Source: Aeropyrum camini SY1 = JCM 12091
GTDB lineage: Archaea; Thermoproteota; Thermoprotei_A; Sulfolobales; Acidilobaceae
NCBI RefSeq assembly: GCF_000591035.1
Contig: NC_022521.1
Span: 1,531,995-1,595,994 of the forward strand
Direction: 5' to 3'
Length of the DNA stretch: 64,000 nt
In this document: one piece after another, positions 16,743 through 25,329 of the stretch
How the letters are laid out: the number at the start of each line of letters is the position of its first letter
How positions within the stretch are numbered: position 1 is the stretch's first letter
The notes under the pieces: generated by a model
What the model was told of the DNA's origin: nothing
Database searches by the model: none
The model's input: the letters and a program-made list of their open reading frames with translations, nothing else
Position numbers and translations under genes: made by a program

Positions 16743-19700
16743 CTAGCGGACGGCGAACTTTATCTCCTTGAATGTCACTGTCTTTAGCAACGTCTCGTGG
16801 GCTCTTCCAATCTTCCTTATGTTTGCGAGGGTTAGCTTGTAGTCCGGGTTCTGTGCTGCTGGGTCCACGCTCGGTGTTGTCACTGCGTTGGCGCCCACGG
16901 CTTTGGGATGGGCCATGATAAGGAATATTGTTCCGGGGGCCACGACCCTGGTCACCCATACCATGGCTGTTGTGGATCCATAGTCGTTGTACACAACTAC
17001 TATGTCACCGCTCTCTAGACCCTCCTTAGCGGCGTCATCCGGGTTGACCTGGACGATGTTCATGGGGTGCCTGGCCATTATCTCAACTACATTCGGGTCG
17101 GCATAGCCTGTCTGCCAGATGGCGTTGTATCTACCGTTCACTACCCAGTACTTGTAGCCCTTCCTTATCAGCTCGTCCACGTAGGGCGGATACTTATCCC
17201 AGACAGCAGGCCATGGCTTTAGATGGCCTGGGACGTAGCTCCTGACTGTCTCGTTGGACGGGACAACCTCGATTTTCCTTGTGATGGTGCCGTCGGGCTT
17301 CACCACCACTACCTCCTCTCTGTAGGTGTCGTTGAGGGCGGGCTCCATGAGGTTGACGACGCCTCTGACCTCGATGGTGCCGTCGGGCTTCACATCTAGC
17401 TTTGTTATGGGCAGCACTGTCCCTATAGTCCTCAGCTTCCTCATTATGTTGAGGTCGAGCTTCTTGAATTCGGGCGTCCAGAACTGGACCTCCCAGTGTA
17501 CTCCCAGACGCGCGTAGGCCTCGTCAGCATTGGCTATATAGGTCTTGAAAATCTCGTTCTCAACCTCAACACTCGGATCCCTCGCGTTAGCCTCCATAGC
17601 ATCCCAGATGGGCTGGAAGGCCTTCCTAAACCTTTCTGCAACAGGGTCGTCGCCCCTGCCCTCCTCCTCATAAAGCTCCACTATTCTCTTGGCGACGTTG
17701 GCCAGTATCCACCAGTCTGGTTTGGCCTCGCCAGGTGGATCTAGCCAGGCATCGGCTATCCTGAACCTCCTCTCGTGGACTCCCATCCTGACGTCAGGCC
17801 ACTCGCCATTGTTGAAAGCAGCGGGCAGGACGACATGGGCATCTTCAACCATGAACGTCGGGTATATGTCCTCTACTATGACGAAGAGGCCTCCCGTCTC
17901 CTCGAGAGCCTGGAGGACCTTCTCCGCGTACTCCTTCGAGGAGGGCGGCGTTGTTATCACGGGCTCTAGGGCTCCGGGGTCGTAGTTAGGCTGCGACTCC
18001 TTCCCCCCTACGTTGGCGTAGGCCTCGGCGAACACGTACCTGGTGACTCTCCAGGCTCTATCGCCTACGACAGCCTTGAGCCTCTGGGAGTTGGGGGCTA
18101 GCCTGTAGTTATCCATGTCTATGACCCATAGCACCTTCCCTTCTCCATTGGCGAGCCTGAAGTCAGTTGTGGGCATGAAATAGTCGGCCCTAGGGTACTT
18201 GGTGTTGTAGTACTCGTCGTACAGGCTCTTGTCGGGGTAGGCTATGTGGTGCCTTTCCTCCGTCCACGGCGGCGGTGGGGGGGCAGGGCTTGCGAAGCCC
18301 TCCTGATGGCCTCCCTGCCTCTGGCAGCCGCATCCTGGGACGCCTCTGGTGGCGCCCGCTATCATGCAGAGGTCGAAGAGGCTGTATATCGACCTGTAGT
18401 TCTGGTTCCATATTATGCCCTTCTCGTACATTAGCCATACTCTCTTGGGATACCCGCCGCTCTTACGCTCGGCTATCCACTTTGCAGCAAGCTCTATCTT
18501 ATCCCTCGGCACCCCGGTGATGCTCTCGGCCTCCGCGAGGACCTCGTCCAGACTCTTCTTGCCAACTTGGAGGGCGTCTGAGAGGTATTTCTGGAAGCCG
18601 TCCTCGTCCCAGTTGAAGCCCCAGCTGGAGGCGGCGCTTCTATAGTGGTTTACAAACTCGTCCACCACATCCCTGTATCTCTCGTATATAACCCTGGCTA
18701 TGGCGTTAGCCAGCACTATGTCGGTACCCGGCTTAATCTGGAGGTGCAGGACCCTATCCTTCCCCGCAGCGGCTTCAGCCGCCTCGACGCTCTCAGTTCT
18801 CCTGGGATCAACTATTATTATTCTGCTGTCTATTATCGGCTCCCCGGGGTTGAACCACTTCTGCTTCTCACCCTTGGTAGCCCCCCTCAGGTTGTCCAGG
18901 ACGTGTTTTACGAACATGACAGTAGCTGTCGAGTACGAGTTGGCGCCCCAAAGTATTATCACGTCCGCTAGCCTCAGGTCATGGTAGGAGGTGTTCATGG
19001 CGCCGGGACCTGCATCGCCCGCCGCAGGGTTCTCGGGGCCGAAGAACGGCCTGTTGTGTATCCTGGCGAAAGCCGTTCTAACGCCGTAGAAGAAGAATAG
19101 GCCGACTACCGTGTTGAATATCATTCCACCTCCTCCGCCGCCCCCATGGTCCATACGGTGTGCGAATACGGCGTGGCCCTCCTTACCCCATCCAGGCCTC
19201 TCTACGCCCCACTTGTCTATAGTGCCTTTCACGACCCTGGCCACAAGGTCGATCGCGTACTCCCAGGAGACAGGCTCTAGCCTTCCTCCGAACCTTACGA
19301 GGGGCTTTGTCAGCCTCCTCTCGCCTGCTATGTTCCATGGGCTCCATATCCTCTCAGCCTGCGTTCCCCCCCTCACCGAATGGTTGCCCCAGTTTATGGG
19401 GCACTCGGGGCTGGGTATCTGTGCGACGTAAACCTCTCTCCAGCTTCCTGTGCCTCTACCCTTCTCCCAGGTCCTCCTTATCGTCTTTACAACCATAGCC
19501 TCGGAGATCCAGGGCTCTCCCTCCTCCGCGCTCAGACCCACGTGCTCCTTTGTAAAGTCCGGCTGCTTCACAAGATTCCTCCCATAAGCCTCGTCGACTA
19601 TCTTATACTCGATGCCGTGCCCCCCAGGCTCTGGGAAGCCCTCTGCGCCAGCAGGCCAGACGTACACGTCATAGCCGCATCCGACGTTGCAGAACTGGCA

Positions 19701-19766
19701 CATGGTCGTGTAGCGCTGCGCCCCCTTGGGGGGTAAGGGAACCCTTCCTCTCCTAGGATACACCAT
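16743..19766 (-). CDS. aioA: Arsenite oxidase large (molybdopterin) subunit
   Basis: A 1007-residue catalytic subunit of the DMSO-reductase superfamily. It has the 3Fe-4S motif Cys23-x2-Cys26-x3-Cys30 (CQFCNVGC) and, at the fourth-ligand position, Ser130 in NHSVRGGTQAE instead of Cys. Both are hallmarks of AioA enzymes, which oxidise arsenite to arsenate. It has no Tat signal of its own; export would be on the Rieske partner. The ATG overlaps the Rieske gene stop in a TAATG junction (19764-19768). The neighbouring Rieske gene strongly supports arsenite oxidase over other molybdoenzymes. Activity in this organism is inferred. Confidence 0.9.
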   Translation of the reverse strand: MVYPRRGRVPLPPKGAQRYTTMCQFCNVGCGYDVYVWPAGAEGFPEPGGHGIEYKIVDEAYGRNLVKQPDFTKEHVGLSAEEGEPWISEAMVVKTIRRTWEKGRGTGSWREVYVAQIPSPECPINWGNHSVRGGTQAERIWSPWNIAGERRLTKPLVRFGGRLEPVSWEYAIDLVARVVKGTIDKWGVERPGWGKEGHAVFAHRMDHGGGGGGGMIFNTVVGLFFFYGVRTAFARIHNRPFFGPENPAAGDAGPGAMNTSYHDLRLADVIILWGANSYSTATVMFVKHVLDNLRGATKGEKQKWFNPGEPIIDSRIIIVDPRRTESVEAAEAAAGKDRVLHLQIKPGTDIVLANAIARVIYERYRDVVDEFVNHYRSAASSWGFNWDEDGFQKYLSDALQVGKKSLDEVLAEAESITGVPRDKIELAAKWIAERKSGGYPKRVWLMYEKGIIWNQNYRSIYSLFDLCMIAGATRGVPGCGCQRQGGHQEGFASPAPPPPPWTEERHHIAYPDKSLYDEYYNTKYPRADYFMPTTDFRLANGEGKVLWVIDMDNYRLAPNSQRLKAVVGDRAWRVTRYVFAEAYANVGGKESQPNYDPGALEPVITTPPSSKEYAEKVLQALEETGGLFVIVEDIYPTFMVEDAHVVLPAAFNNGEWPDVRMGVHERRFRIADAWLDPPGEAKPDWWILANVAKRIVELYEEEGRGDDPVAERFRKAFQPIWDAMEANARDPSVEVENEIFKTYIANADEAYARLGVHWEVQFWTPEFKKLDLNIMRKLRTIGTVLPITKLDVKPDGTIEVRGVVNLMEPALNDTYREEVVVVKPDGTITRKIEVVPSNETVRSYVPGHLKPWPAVWDKYPPYVDELIRKGYKYWVVNGRYNAIWQTGYADPNVVEIMARHPMNIVQVNPDDAAKEGLESGDIVVVYNDYGSTTAMVWVTRVVAPGTIFLIMAHPKAVGANAVTTPSVDPAAQNPDYKLTLANIRKIGRAHETLLKTVTFKEIKFAVR

Positions 19767-20398
19767 TACGCCTTCACCCCCTGAAGGTTATCATAACGCC
19801 CATACACCAAGGCCGTAAAACCTACGGCGTAAATGTCCCCAGTGGCCTCGTCGTACTCGAGGATAACCTGGGGTAGATACTCTGTGGCGTGGCCGATCAC
19901 TGGCTGGCCGCCCTTGGCTGGGTCGAACTGGGAGAAGTGCAGAGGGCAGACTAGGGTTTTAGTGTTGCTATCGAATATCAGGAAGCCGCCCATGTGGGTG
20001 CATAGCATGCTGAACGCTACAACATCCTTCTCCGGGCCTACTCCGTTGACGGCCTCTTCACCAAGCTTAATAACAACGATTCTATGGCCTATGTACTCTT
20101 TGAAGACAGGCTGGCCGGTGTTGAGCTCGCTGATATTGGCTATCTTAACCCTGGGATACTTTTTCTCGACAAGCTGGACCTGCGTCTGAGTCTGTGTGAC
20201 AGTAGCCGTCTCAGTAGTCGTGGCTGTCACGGTCTCAGTAGGCCCTGGCTTTATAACCTCCTTCTCCTTTGGAAAAGCCGTTCTCCCTACGACAGCTCCG
20301 ACGATGAAAGCAGCCGCCCCGGCACCTGCTGCTGCGAGAAACTCCCTCCTGGTGATCCTCAAGCCCTTATCTTGCCCACCGTTATTTCCTTCGGACAC
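19766..20398 (-). CDS. aioB: Arsenite oxidase small (Rieske 2Fe-2S) subunit
   Basis: A 210-residue Rieske protein. It has a twin-arginine signal (ITRREFLAAAGAG, Arg17-Arg18) with a hydrophobic helix to about residue 38, and then a Thr-rich linker. The Rieske domain ligands are Cys133 and His135 (CTHMGG) and Cys151 and His154 (CPLHFSQFDP). It should pass electrons from arsenite oxidation to a membrane acceptor and carry the large subunit across the membrane through Tat. The start is GTG. An AT-rich element on the minus strand (ACTTATTAATT near 20430-20441) is a plausible TATA box. It is the first gene of the aioBA operon. Confidence 0.9.
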   Translation of the reverse strand: MSEGNNGGQDKGLRITRREFLAAAGAGAAAFIVGAVVGRTAFPKEKEVIKPGPTETVTATTTETATVTQTQTQVQLVEKKYPRVKIANISELNTGQPVFKEYIGHRIVVIKLGEEAVNGVGPEKDVVAFSMLCTHMGGFLIFDSNTKTLVCPLHFSQFDPAKGGQPVIGHATEYLPQVILEYDEATGDIYAVGFTALVYGRYDNLQGVKA

Positions 20399-20562
20399 TC
20401 GTTAACCATCCCTTAGGACATGCGTCATGAATTAATAAGTTTAACATGGAGAGCCACTGATATATATTTGATCTCTTCTGGTATTAATAGAGGAAAATTT
20501 CATATGAGGTAATGTTGGAAACAATGAAAATATAGAGGAAAGCCGTCCATAGCGCTGAAAAA

Positions 20563-21250
20563 TTAGTCTAGCTTTTCATCAAAGACCTTGAACCCTGGCG
20601 CCTCAATGAACTGGGAGGTTAGAAATTCTTTACTAGTGTTTGCTTCTAGTATGAGGGCCTAGTTTGAAATAGGCTTCTGCACACCTCTCGTTATGGAAAA
20701 CAAGGATTCTCCCGTCCTCTAGTACAACAGTGTACGGCCTGCCAACTATTATGCTCTGGCAGAAGGAGCACTTTGGCTGAACCCTTTCAAGAGGCTTTTC
20801 GGGGACCCAGGGCTCGTCGCCTACCTCCTTGTCAATGTATATGGTTTTTACGACGTTGAAGCCAGCATTCTCTATATCCCCCACAATCTTTTCAACACCG
20901 GAGGGGTCGATCGTCCTTGCGATAGCAGCTCCGAGCCCCCGTTTAGACGAATAGAATATCCTCTCTACTCCGCCAGATCTTAGTATGGAAACTTCTCCAT
21001 TGCCTCCCCTGCCTTCGGGGGCCTGGAAAAGTATTAGGTAGGTTAGCGTGCCTAGGACCTCAGGGTCGATTGATGCTCTACAGCCTTTAAGCACTCCAAG
21101 CGCCCTCAGCCTTCTAATCCTTTTCCTCACGTTAGGGACGCTCACTCCCACCGCCTGGGAGATCTCTTTTGTGGTGGTGGTACAGTCTCTAGCCAGTATC
21201 CTCAATATCTCAACATCTATTGCATCCAACCCTCTAGACCCGGGTTTCAA
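20563..21250 (-). CDS. Lrp/AsnC-type regulator with C-terminal TRASH metal-binding domain
   Basis: An N-terminal winged helix of the Lrp/AsnC type (IDVEILRILARD to about residue 60), a middle effector-like part and a C-terminal TRASH motif: Cys-x2-Cys in CSFCQS, then His and Cys in FHNERCAEAYFK. The combination matches archaeal copper or metal regulators of the CopT kind. As read, the frame stops at 20633 after a short unlikely tail. Removing one base of the C pair at 20658-20659 joins it to a second open frame running LILEANTSKEF ... FDEKLD and ending at a TAA at 20563, so the gene probably reaches there. The start is TTG. Neighbours handle thiols and metals. Confidence 0.8.
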
Positions 21251-21311
21251 AATGCCACCCTCACTAGTAGCTGGTGTTTGAATTGCCTGTTAAAACCGGT
21301 GTCCATGCTGT

Positions 21312-21971
21312 TTAACTGGGTAGTTTCCCGAGCCTCAGACCTCCTCGGCTAGAGATTCTCTTCGATAGAGTGTAAGTGTTGTAGTGTAGTAGGATAAGGG
21401 ATGCTACGGCAAGAGGGATCCAGTACTTGGCTAGTATCAGGGTGAAGGCCAGGGATCCTAGGCTAAGGCCCATAATTGAGAGTGCCACCGGCAGGACTCC
21501 TATACAGCAGGAGGATGCAGCTAACAATGGTATTGCGGTTGAGGCTATGGTTCTTAACAATGTTAATCTACCCCCTACTGGTCCAGTCTTGTCAATATCG
21601 TTAGACCCTACATTGCAGTCGCATTCATCCGAGCTAAGGTACATTATTAGTGTGATATTGAGGGCGAAGTATGAGCTGACAATAGCACCGAGTAGAATGA
21701 GCGGCGTGTCAAGCACTAGCACCATCTTGCCCAGGGAGACTGCTACGGCTGGTAAGCTGGGTGCTATGAGGCTTGGAAATACCGAGGCTGATATACTGGA
21801 AGAGCTTACTAGCCTAAGCATGCCTGATGCTGGCAGGTATAACGTTAGAAACCCGGTAAACACCATGAGGAACAGCTTTTTCCACCTTGGATTCGACAAG
21901 ATTCTTAGGGATGAGATGTAAGGTTTAAGCAGTAAGCCTCTTACCAGCCCACCCGGTCTAGGATTCGTCAC
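21312..21971 (-). CDS. Membrane protein with Cys-Cys motif, MerT-like
   Basis: A 219-residue membrane protein with about five hydrophobic helices. A Cys pair sits inside a helix (AASSCCIGVLPVALSIMGLS, near residues 154-173), resembling the first helix of mercury transporter MerT (Cys-Cys-x-Gly-x-x-Pro). Another thiol motif, ECDCN, is in the loop near residue 117. It lies 6 bp after the TlpA-like thioredoxin gene and before the TRASH regulator gene on the same strand. A role in moving a soft metal ion or thiol electrons is inferred; the family is not recognised with certainty. Confidence 0.65.
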   Translation of the reverse strand: MTNPRPGGLVRGLLLKPYISSLRILSNPRWKKLFLMVFTGFLTLYLPASGMLRLVSSSSISASVFPSLIAPSLPAVAVSLGKMVLVLDTPLILLGAIVSSYFALNITLIMYLSSDECDCNVGSNDIDKTGPVGGRLTLLRTIASTAIPLLAASSCCIGVLPVALSIMGLSLGSLAFTLILAKYWIPLAVASLILLHYNTYTLSKRISSRGGLRLGKLPS

Positions 21972-21977
21972 GGGACT

Positions 21978-22577
21978 TCACCCCGTTAGAAAGTTTTTAA
22001 TTACAGACTCGAGCTCGGCGAGGCTTGGGGCCGCACCGGTGTATAGGATATTGCCTGACCTGTCCATGATCACTATGTAATCTATAGATTTGACGTCGAA
22101 CCTCTTGACTAAGGTTCCATCATCCATAACTAATATCCACGTGGGGTCCCCATAACTATTCACGAATCTTCTAAACATCTCCGGAGAGTCTGGGGGCGGG
22201 TAGCCAGGCTTATTTAAGCCCAGAACCTCTAAAGACTCTTTTGTCCAAAAGTCAACAGCTATAATCGTAATCCCATCATACTCATCATGGAGACTATTTA
22301 ACACGTCCGCCATATACACGCAGGAGGGGCACCAGGCAGCCATAAACCAGAGGATAACAACTCTCCCCTCAACATCGGCGAGGCTGACTGTCTCGCCATC
22401 TATGGTCTTGAAGTCTATGTGACCCAGCTCTGCAGCCTTCCCAGGCTGGCTATTGGACTCTGGAGTCTTAACTATGTTGTAAGCTGTGTAGCCAGCGGTA
22501 ACGAGTAGAATCATAGCAGCCGCTAGGGCAAATATCCGCCTGGCGGGCAAGACGGCGAGCACCCTCTGTACCTCCAT
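21978..22577 (-). CDS. TlpA-like membrane-anchored thioredoxin
   Basis: A 199-residue thiol-disulfide oxidoreductase with an N-terminal membrane anchor (about residues 13-35) and an outward-facing AhpC/TlpA fold. The redox site is Trp82-Cys83-Pro-Ser-Cys86 in AAWCPSCVYM; the cis-Pro segment is GDPTWILVMDDG. The ATG start is at 22577. It probably forms an operon with the Cys-Cys membrane protein 6 bp downstream and may keep that protein's thiols, or those of an exported cuproprotein, reduced (inference). Confidence 0.85.
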   Translation of the reverse strand: MEVQRVLAVLPARRIFALAAAMILLVTAGYTAYNIVKTPESNSQPGKAAELGHIDFKTIDGETVSLADVEGRVVILWFMAAWCPSCVYMADVLNSLHDEYDGITIIAVDFWTKESLEVLGLNKPGYPPPDSPEMFRRFVNSYGDPTWILVMDDGTLVKRFDVKSIDYIVIMDRSGNILYTGAAPSLAELESVIKNFLTG

Positions 22578-22792
22578 CTAATCAACTGTACCCAAGTTTT
22601 ATGGTGGTCTGAGAACAGCATATTCCTAGATCGAATTAAAGGAGAGTGGCTATGATTCGCTTAAGCTAAATAGTTATGCTGTAATAGTTCCCCGGGGAAC
22701 CTATAATGATTGAGGATTTGGCATTGTGGAAAACGGTCTATCTCCTCTGTAGAGCCCACTCTGTTAGTGTCCCGCTTCTATGTGCGATCTTC

Positions 22793-23179
22793 TCATATGG
22801 GTAGAGACTGTACTCCTAGCACTCCGTTGAGGCTCCTCAGCTTTCTGACTATTGTTCTCCAATCGTCTTTGCCTCCCACGACGGCTATTGTTATGCAGTA
22901 GGGGCCTTGGAGTATTTGGTGATAGAGTGCTATTAGCTCCTCACTGTAGCTGTGTATCAGGCCGACTATGTTTTTGTCAACATACGGGCTCGCCTTATGG
23001 TCGCTTAGCACAACAATGAGCCTATAATTGCCTGACGACTTGTTACCCTCACCCTCTAGGAATGTCTGGAGCGCGGTTTTTATTAGGTCGCTTCTACTCC
23101 TGTAACCATACTGTTCTACAGCCCTGTCTACCTTCTTAACAAGGTCGTCGGGTAGACTCACGCTGATGACTGCTACCAT
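22793..23179 (-). CDS. NikR-like ribbon-helix-helix metal regulator
   Basis: An N-terminal ribbon-helix-helix domain (VAVISVSLPDDLVKKVDRAV) and a C-terminal ACT-like domain as in NikR nickel repressors. I choose the ATG at 23179: an AGGGTGA ribosome-binding site sits 5 bases before it, whereas the GTG at 23188 overlaps that site. Aligned on the conserved Cys (GPYCITIAV), the residues at the NikR nickel-ligand positions are His (minus 19), His (minus 8), Ile in place of the third His (minus 6) and Cys. The site is therefore altered and the metal may not be nickel. Divergent from a P1B metal ATPase gene. Confidence 0.85.
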   Translation of the reverse strand: MVAVISVSLPDDLVKKVDRAVEQYGYRSRSDLIKTALQTFLEGEGNKSSGNYRLIVVLSDHKASPYVDKNIVGLIHSYSEELIALYHQILQGPYCITIAVVGGKDDWRTIVRKLRSLNGVLGVQSLPI

Positions 23180-23191
23180 CCGTGTCACCCT

Positions 23192-23221
23192 TTAATAAAT
23201 TCTATTTAGCAAGTTAATAAA
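23192..23221. promoter_or_regulatory. Paired TTAATAAA elements in the regulator/ATPase intergenic region
   Basis: TTAATAAA occurs at 23192-23199 and again at 23214-23221, 22 bp apart, about two helical turns. On the minus strand the distal copy (TTTATTAA) lies about 38 bases before the regulator ATG, the expected TATA position for a short leader with the AGGGTGA site. The pair could be a TATA box plus an operator for the RHH regulator (inference). Confidence 0.4.
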
Positions 23222-23243
23222 CTTTCATTAGGTACTGTTGAAT

Positions 23244-23252
23244 TTTAATATA
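23244..23252 (+). promoter_or_regulatory. TATA box of the P1B ATPase gene
   Basis: TTTAATATA centred at 23248 predicts transcription from about 23275. This lies downstream of the TTG at 23255, so it argues for the GTG at 23291 as the translation start. Confidence 0.5.
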
Positions 23253-23290
23253 CCTTGAGAAACCCAAAAGTAGTGGTGGGGTGGAGCGTA

Positions 23291-25123
23291 GTGAGCGAAG
23301 AACAAAAACGCAAGCACGCCATGGATGAAGATGAAAATGGTCATCATGCAGAAAAAGAAGTATTCATTGTTACGGGATTATTAAGCATAGCAGGTATACT
23401 ACTGTGGTTTCTCGGTGTAAGTGAGGTTTCTATAGCCGCGATCTGGGTCGTGACTCTCATAATCTCTATAGCAGCAGTCAGGGAGCTGGTTCTTGAGAAG
23501 AGACTAACTGTAGAGCTTCTAATGGCAATAGTAGGGTTCATACTAGCGTACCACAGCATAGTTCTCGAAGGCCTAATAATTATGCTCCTATACAGCTTTG
23601 CGGAGAGTCTAGAGGCACAGGTTGAAAAGCTGGCGCTCCGGCGGCTCGACGAGGCTAGGAAGCTGATTCCCAAGAGGGTTAGGGTTATTAGGAATGGAGC
23701 TATAGAGGAGGTTGACCCCTCACAGGTCAAGCCTGGAGATGTGGTTCTAGTCAGGAAGGGAGAAGCGGTACCGGTGGACGGTGTGCTCCTCGACACAGGT
23801 GTATTCGACCTCAGACTGATAACAGGCGAGAGCGAGCCTGTCACGGTGGAGAGCGGTAGAGCTATAGAGAGTGGAGCGATCAACGTCGGCCAGCCGGTTA
23901 AGGTGAAGGCTCTGAAAACCAGCTCGGAGTCCACTATTCAGCGGATAGTCTCGAACGCCCTTGAGCTTCTTCGGGAGAAAGGGGCCACGCAGAGGCTCAT
24001 AGACAGGCTCGCTCCGTATATGATTGTGATTGTTATAGGCGCTTTCACTGCTGCATATGTTATTTTAGGACCTGAGAAGAGCGTGGTCCTCCTACTCGCA
24101 GGCTGCCCCAGCGCCTTTATAATAGCCAGCTCGGCGGCAACCAGCTACTCCATAGCAACCCTCGCAACAAGAGGAATAGTCGCTAGGGGGGGCAGGAGTC
24201 TTGAGTCGGCTGGCAAGATAAGGGCTGTGGTACTAGACAAGACTGGAACCATAACGATGGGCACGCTCAAGCCCTCAAGGGTTGTTGTCCTGAGGGGTGT
24301 GGCAAGCCGGGACGGTCTGCTCAATCTCGTGGCAGCCGCGGCCTCAACAAGCCTACACCCACTTAGCATAGCGATAGCGAGGCATTGGAAGCCCATGGGG
24401 AGCGTGGAGAGGGTTGAGGAGGTTCCTGGAAAGGGGCTGAGGGCTGTTGTCTCAGGCAGGACACTCCTCCTCGGGTCGGAGAAGTTCTTGGAGGAGGAGG
24501 TCGGCTTAAGGCCGGGAAACCCTTGTGGCGATGAGGTGCCCGTGTTCGCGCATATAGATGGGACAACCATGGCTATATGTATGAGTGAGGAGGTTAGTGA
24601 GAAGACAAAGGCTGCTATAGGCGAGATGAAGAGGATGGGGCTCAAGCTAGTTCTGGCTAGCGGTGATAGGAGAAATAAGGTTGAGAAGATTGCTAGGGAG
24701 CTGGGTATCGAGGAGTACTATGCGGAGCTCAAGCCGGAGGACAAGCTAGAGGTTATTAGAAGGGTACGGGAGAAGTACGGGCCAGTCTCAATGATTGGAG
24801 ATGGCGTGAACGATCTCGAAGCCCTAGCAGCCAGCGACCTGGGGGTGGCGGTGGGCAATATAGATGCTGTGAGGAGTCTTGCCGACGCGGTTCTCGTCAA
24901 CGGCGTTGCAGACGCGCCCAGGCTATACCGGATGGGCCGGGCTTACCTAAGGGGCTTAAAGTCGGGCCTCTTTGCAGCTGCGGCTGTAAAGCTTGCTGTG
25001 ATTGCGCTGGGGGTTGGGGGCTCTATACCGCTGTGGCTCGTGGCGTTGCTGGGCGATGACGGGAGCACTCTCATAGGCACGGCGGCGGCCATAATGGCAA
25101 TAACACTCAACTATAGGAGGTGA
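23291..25123 (+). CDS. P1B-type heavy-metal ATPase with CPS membrane motif
   Basis: A metal-transporting P-type ATPase of about 610 residues. All core motifs are present: TGES in LITGESEPV, the phosphorylation site DKTGT, the P1B-specific HP dipeptide (SLHPLSIAI) and GDGVND. The transmembrane metal-binding motif is Cys-Pro-Ser (AGCPSAFIIASS) instead of the usual CPC, SPC or CPH. There is no N-terminal ferredoxin-like metal domain, only a short His-containing tail (ENGHHAEKE). I use GTG 23291 because the TATA box at 23244-23252 lies too close to the TTG at 23255. It diverges from the NikR-like gene, which probably regulates it; metal specificity is open. Confidence 0.9.
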   Translation: MSEEQKRKHAMDEDENGHHAEKEVFIVTGLLSIAGILLWFLGVSEVSIAAIWVVTLIISIAAVRELVLEKRLTVELLMAIVGFILAYHSIVLEGLIIMLLYSFAESLEAQVEKLALRRLDEARKLIPKRVRVIRNGAIEEVDPSQVKPGDVVLVRKGEAVPVDGVLLDTGVFDLRLITGESEPVTVESGRAIESGAINVGQPVKVKALKTSSESTIQRIVSNALELLREKGATQRLIDRLAPYMIVIVIGAFTAAYVILGPEKSVVLLLAGCPSAFIIASSAATSYSIATLATRGIVARGGRSLESAGKIRAVVLDKTGTITMGTLKPSRVVVLRGVASRDGLLNLVAAAASTSLHPLSIAIARHWKPMGSVERVEEVPGKGLRAVVSGRTLLLGSEKFLEEEVGLRPGNPCGDEVPVFAHIDGTTMAICMSEEVSEKTKAAIGEMKRMGLKLVLASGDRRNKVEKIARELGIEEYYAELKPEDKLEVIRRVREKYGPVSMIGDGVNDLEALAASDLGVAVGNIDAVRSLADAVLVNGVADAPRLYRMGRAYLRGLKSGLFAAAAVKLAVIALGVGGSIPLWLVALLGDDGSTLIGTAAAIMAITLNYRR

Positions 25124-25329
25124 CCCACCTTCGGTCACCGCAGGTCGGAAGTATACCAGCATTTTACTGGCTAGAGAGACCGTCCCCGTGAAGCTTGGCT
25201 TTTACTCGGCATCCCACTTAATGATATGTATGTTAGACCCTAGAGAGTCAAGCCGGTATCGTTATCAGCACGGTGTTTAAGAAAGTACTTGACATTGGGT
25301 TAAGTCGAAACCTAGACGTCCTGGGAGGC

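Noticed and set aside
18190..19736. Long plus-strand frames opposite the arsenite oxidase gene
   Set aside because: They are shadows of a clearly conserved gene in a GC-rich genome.
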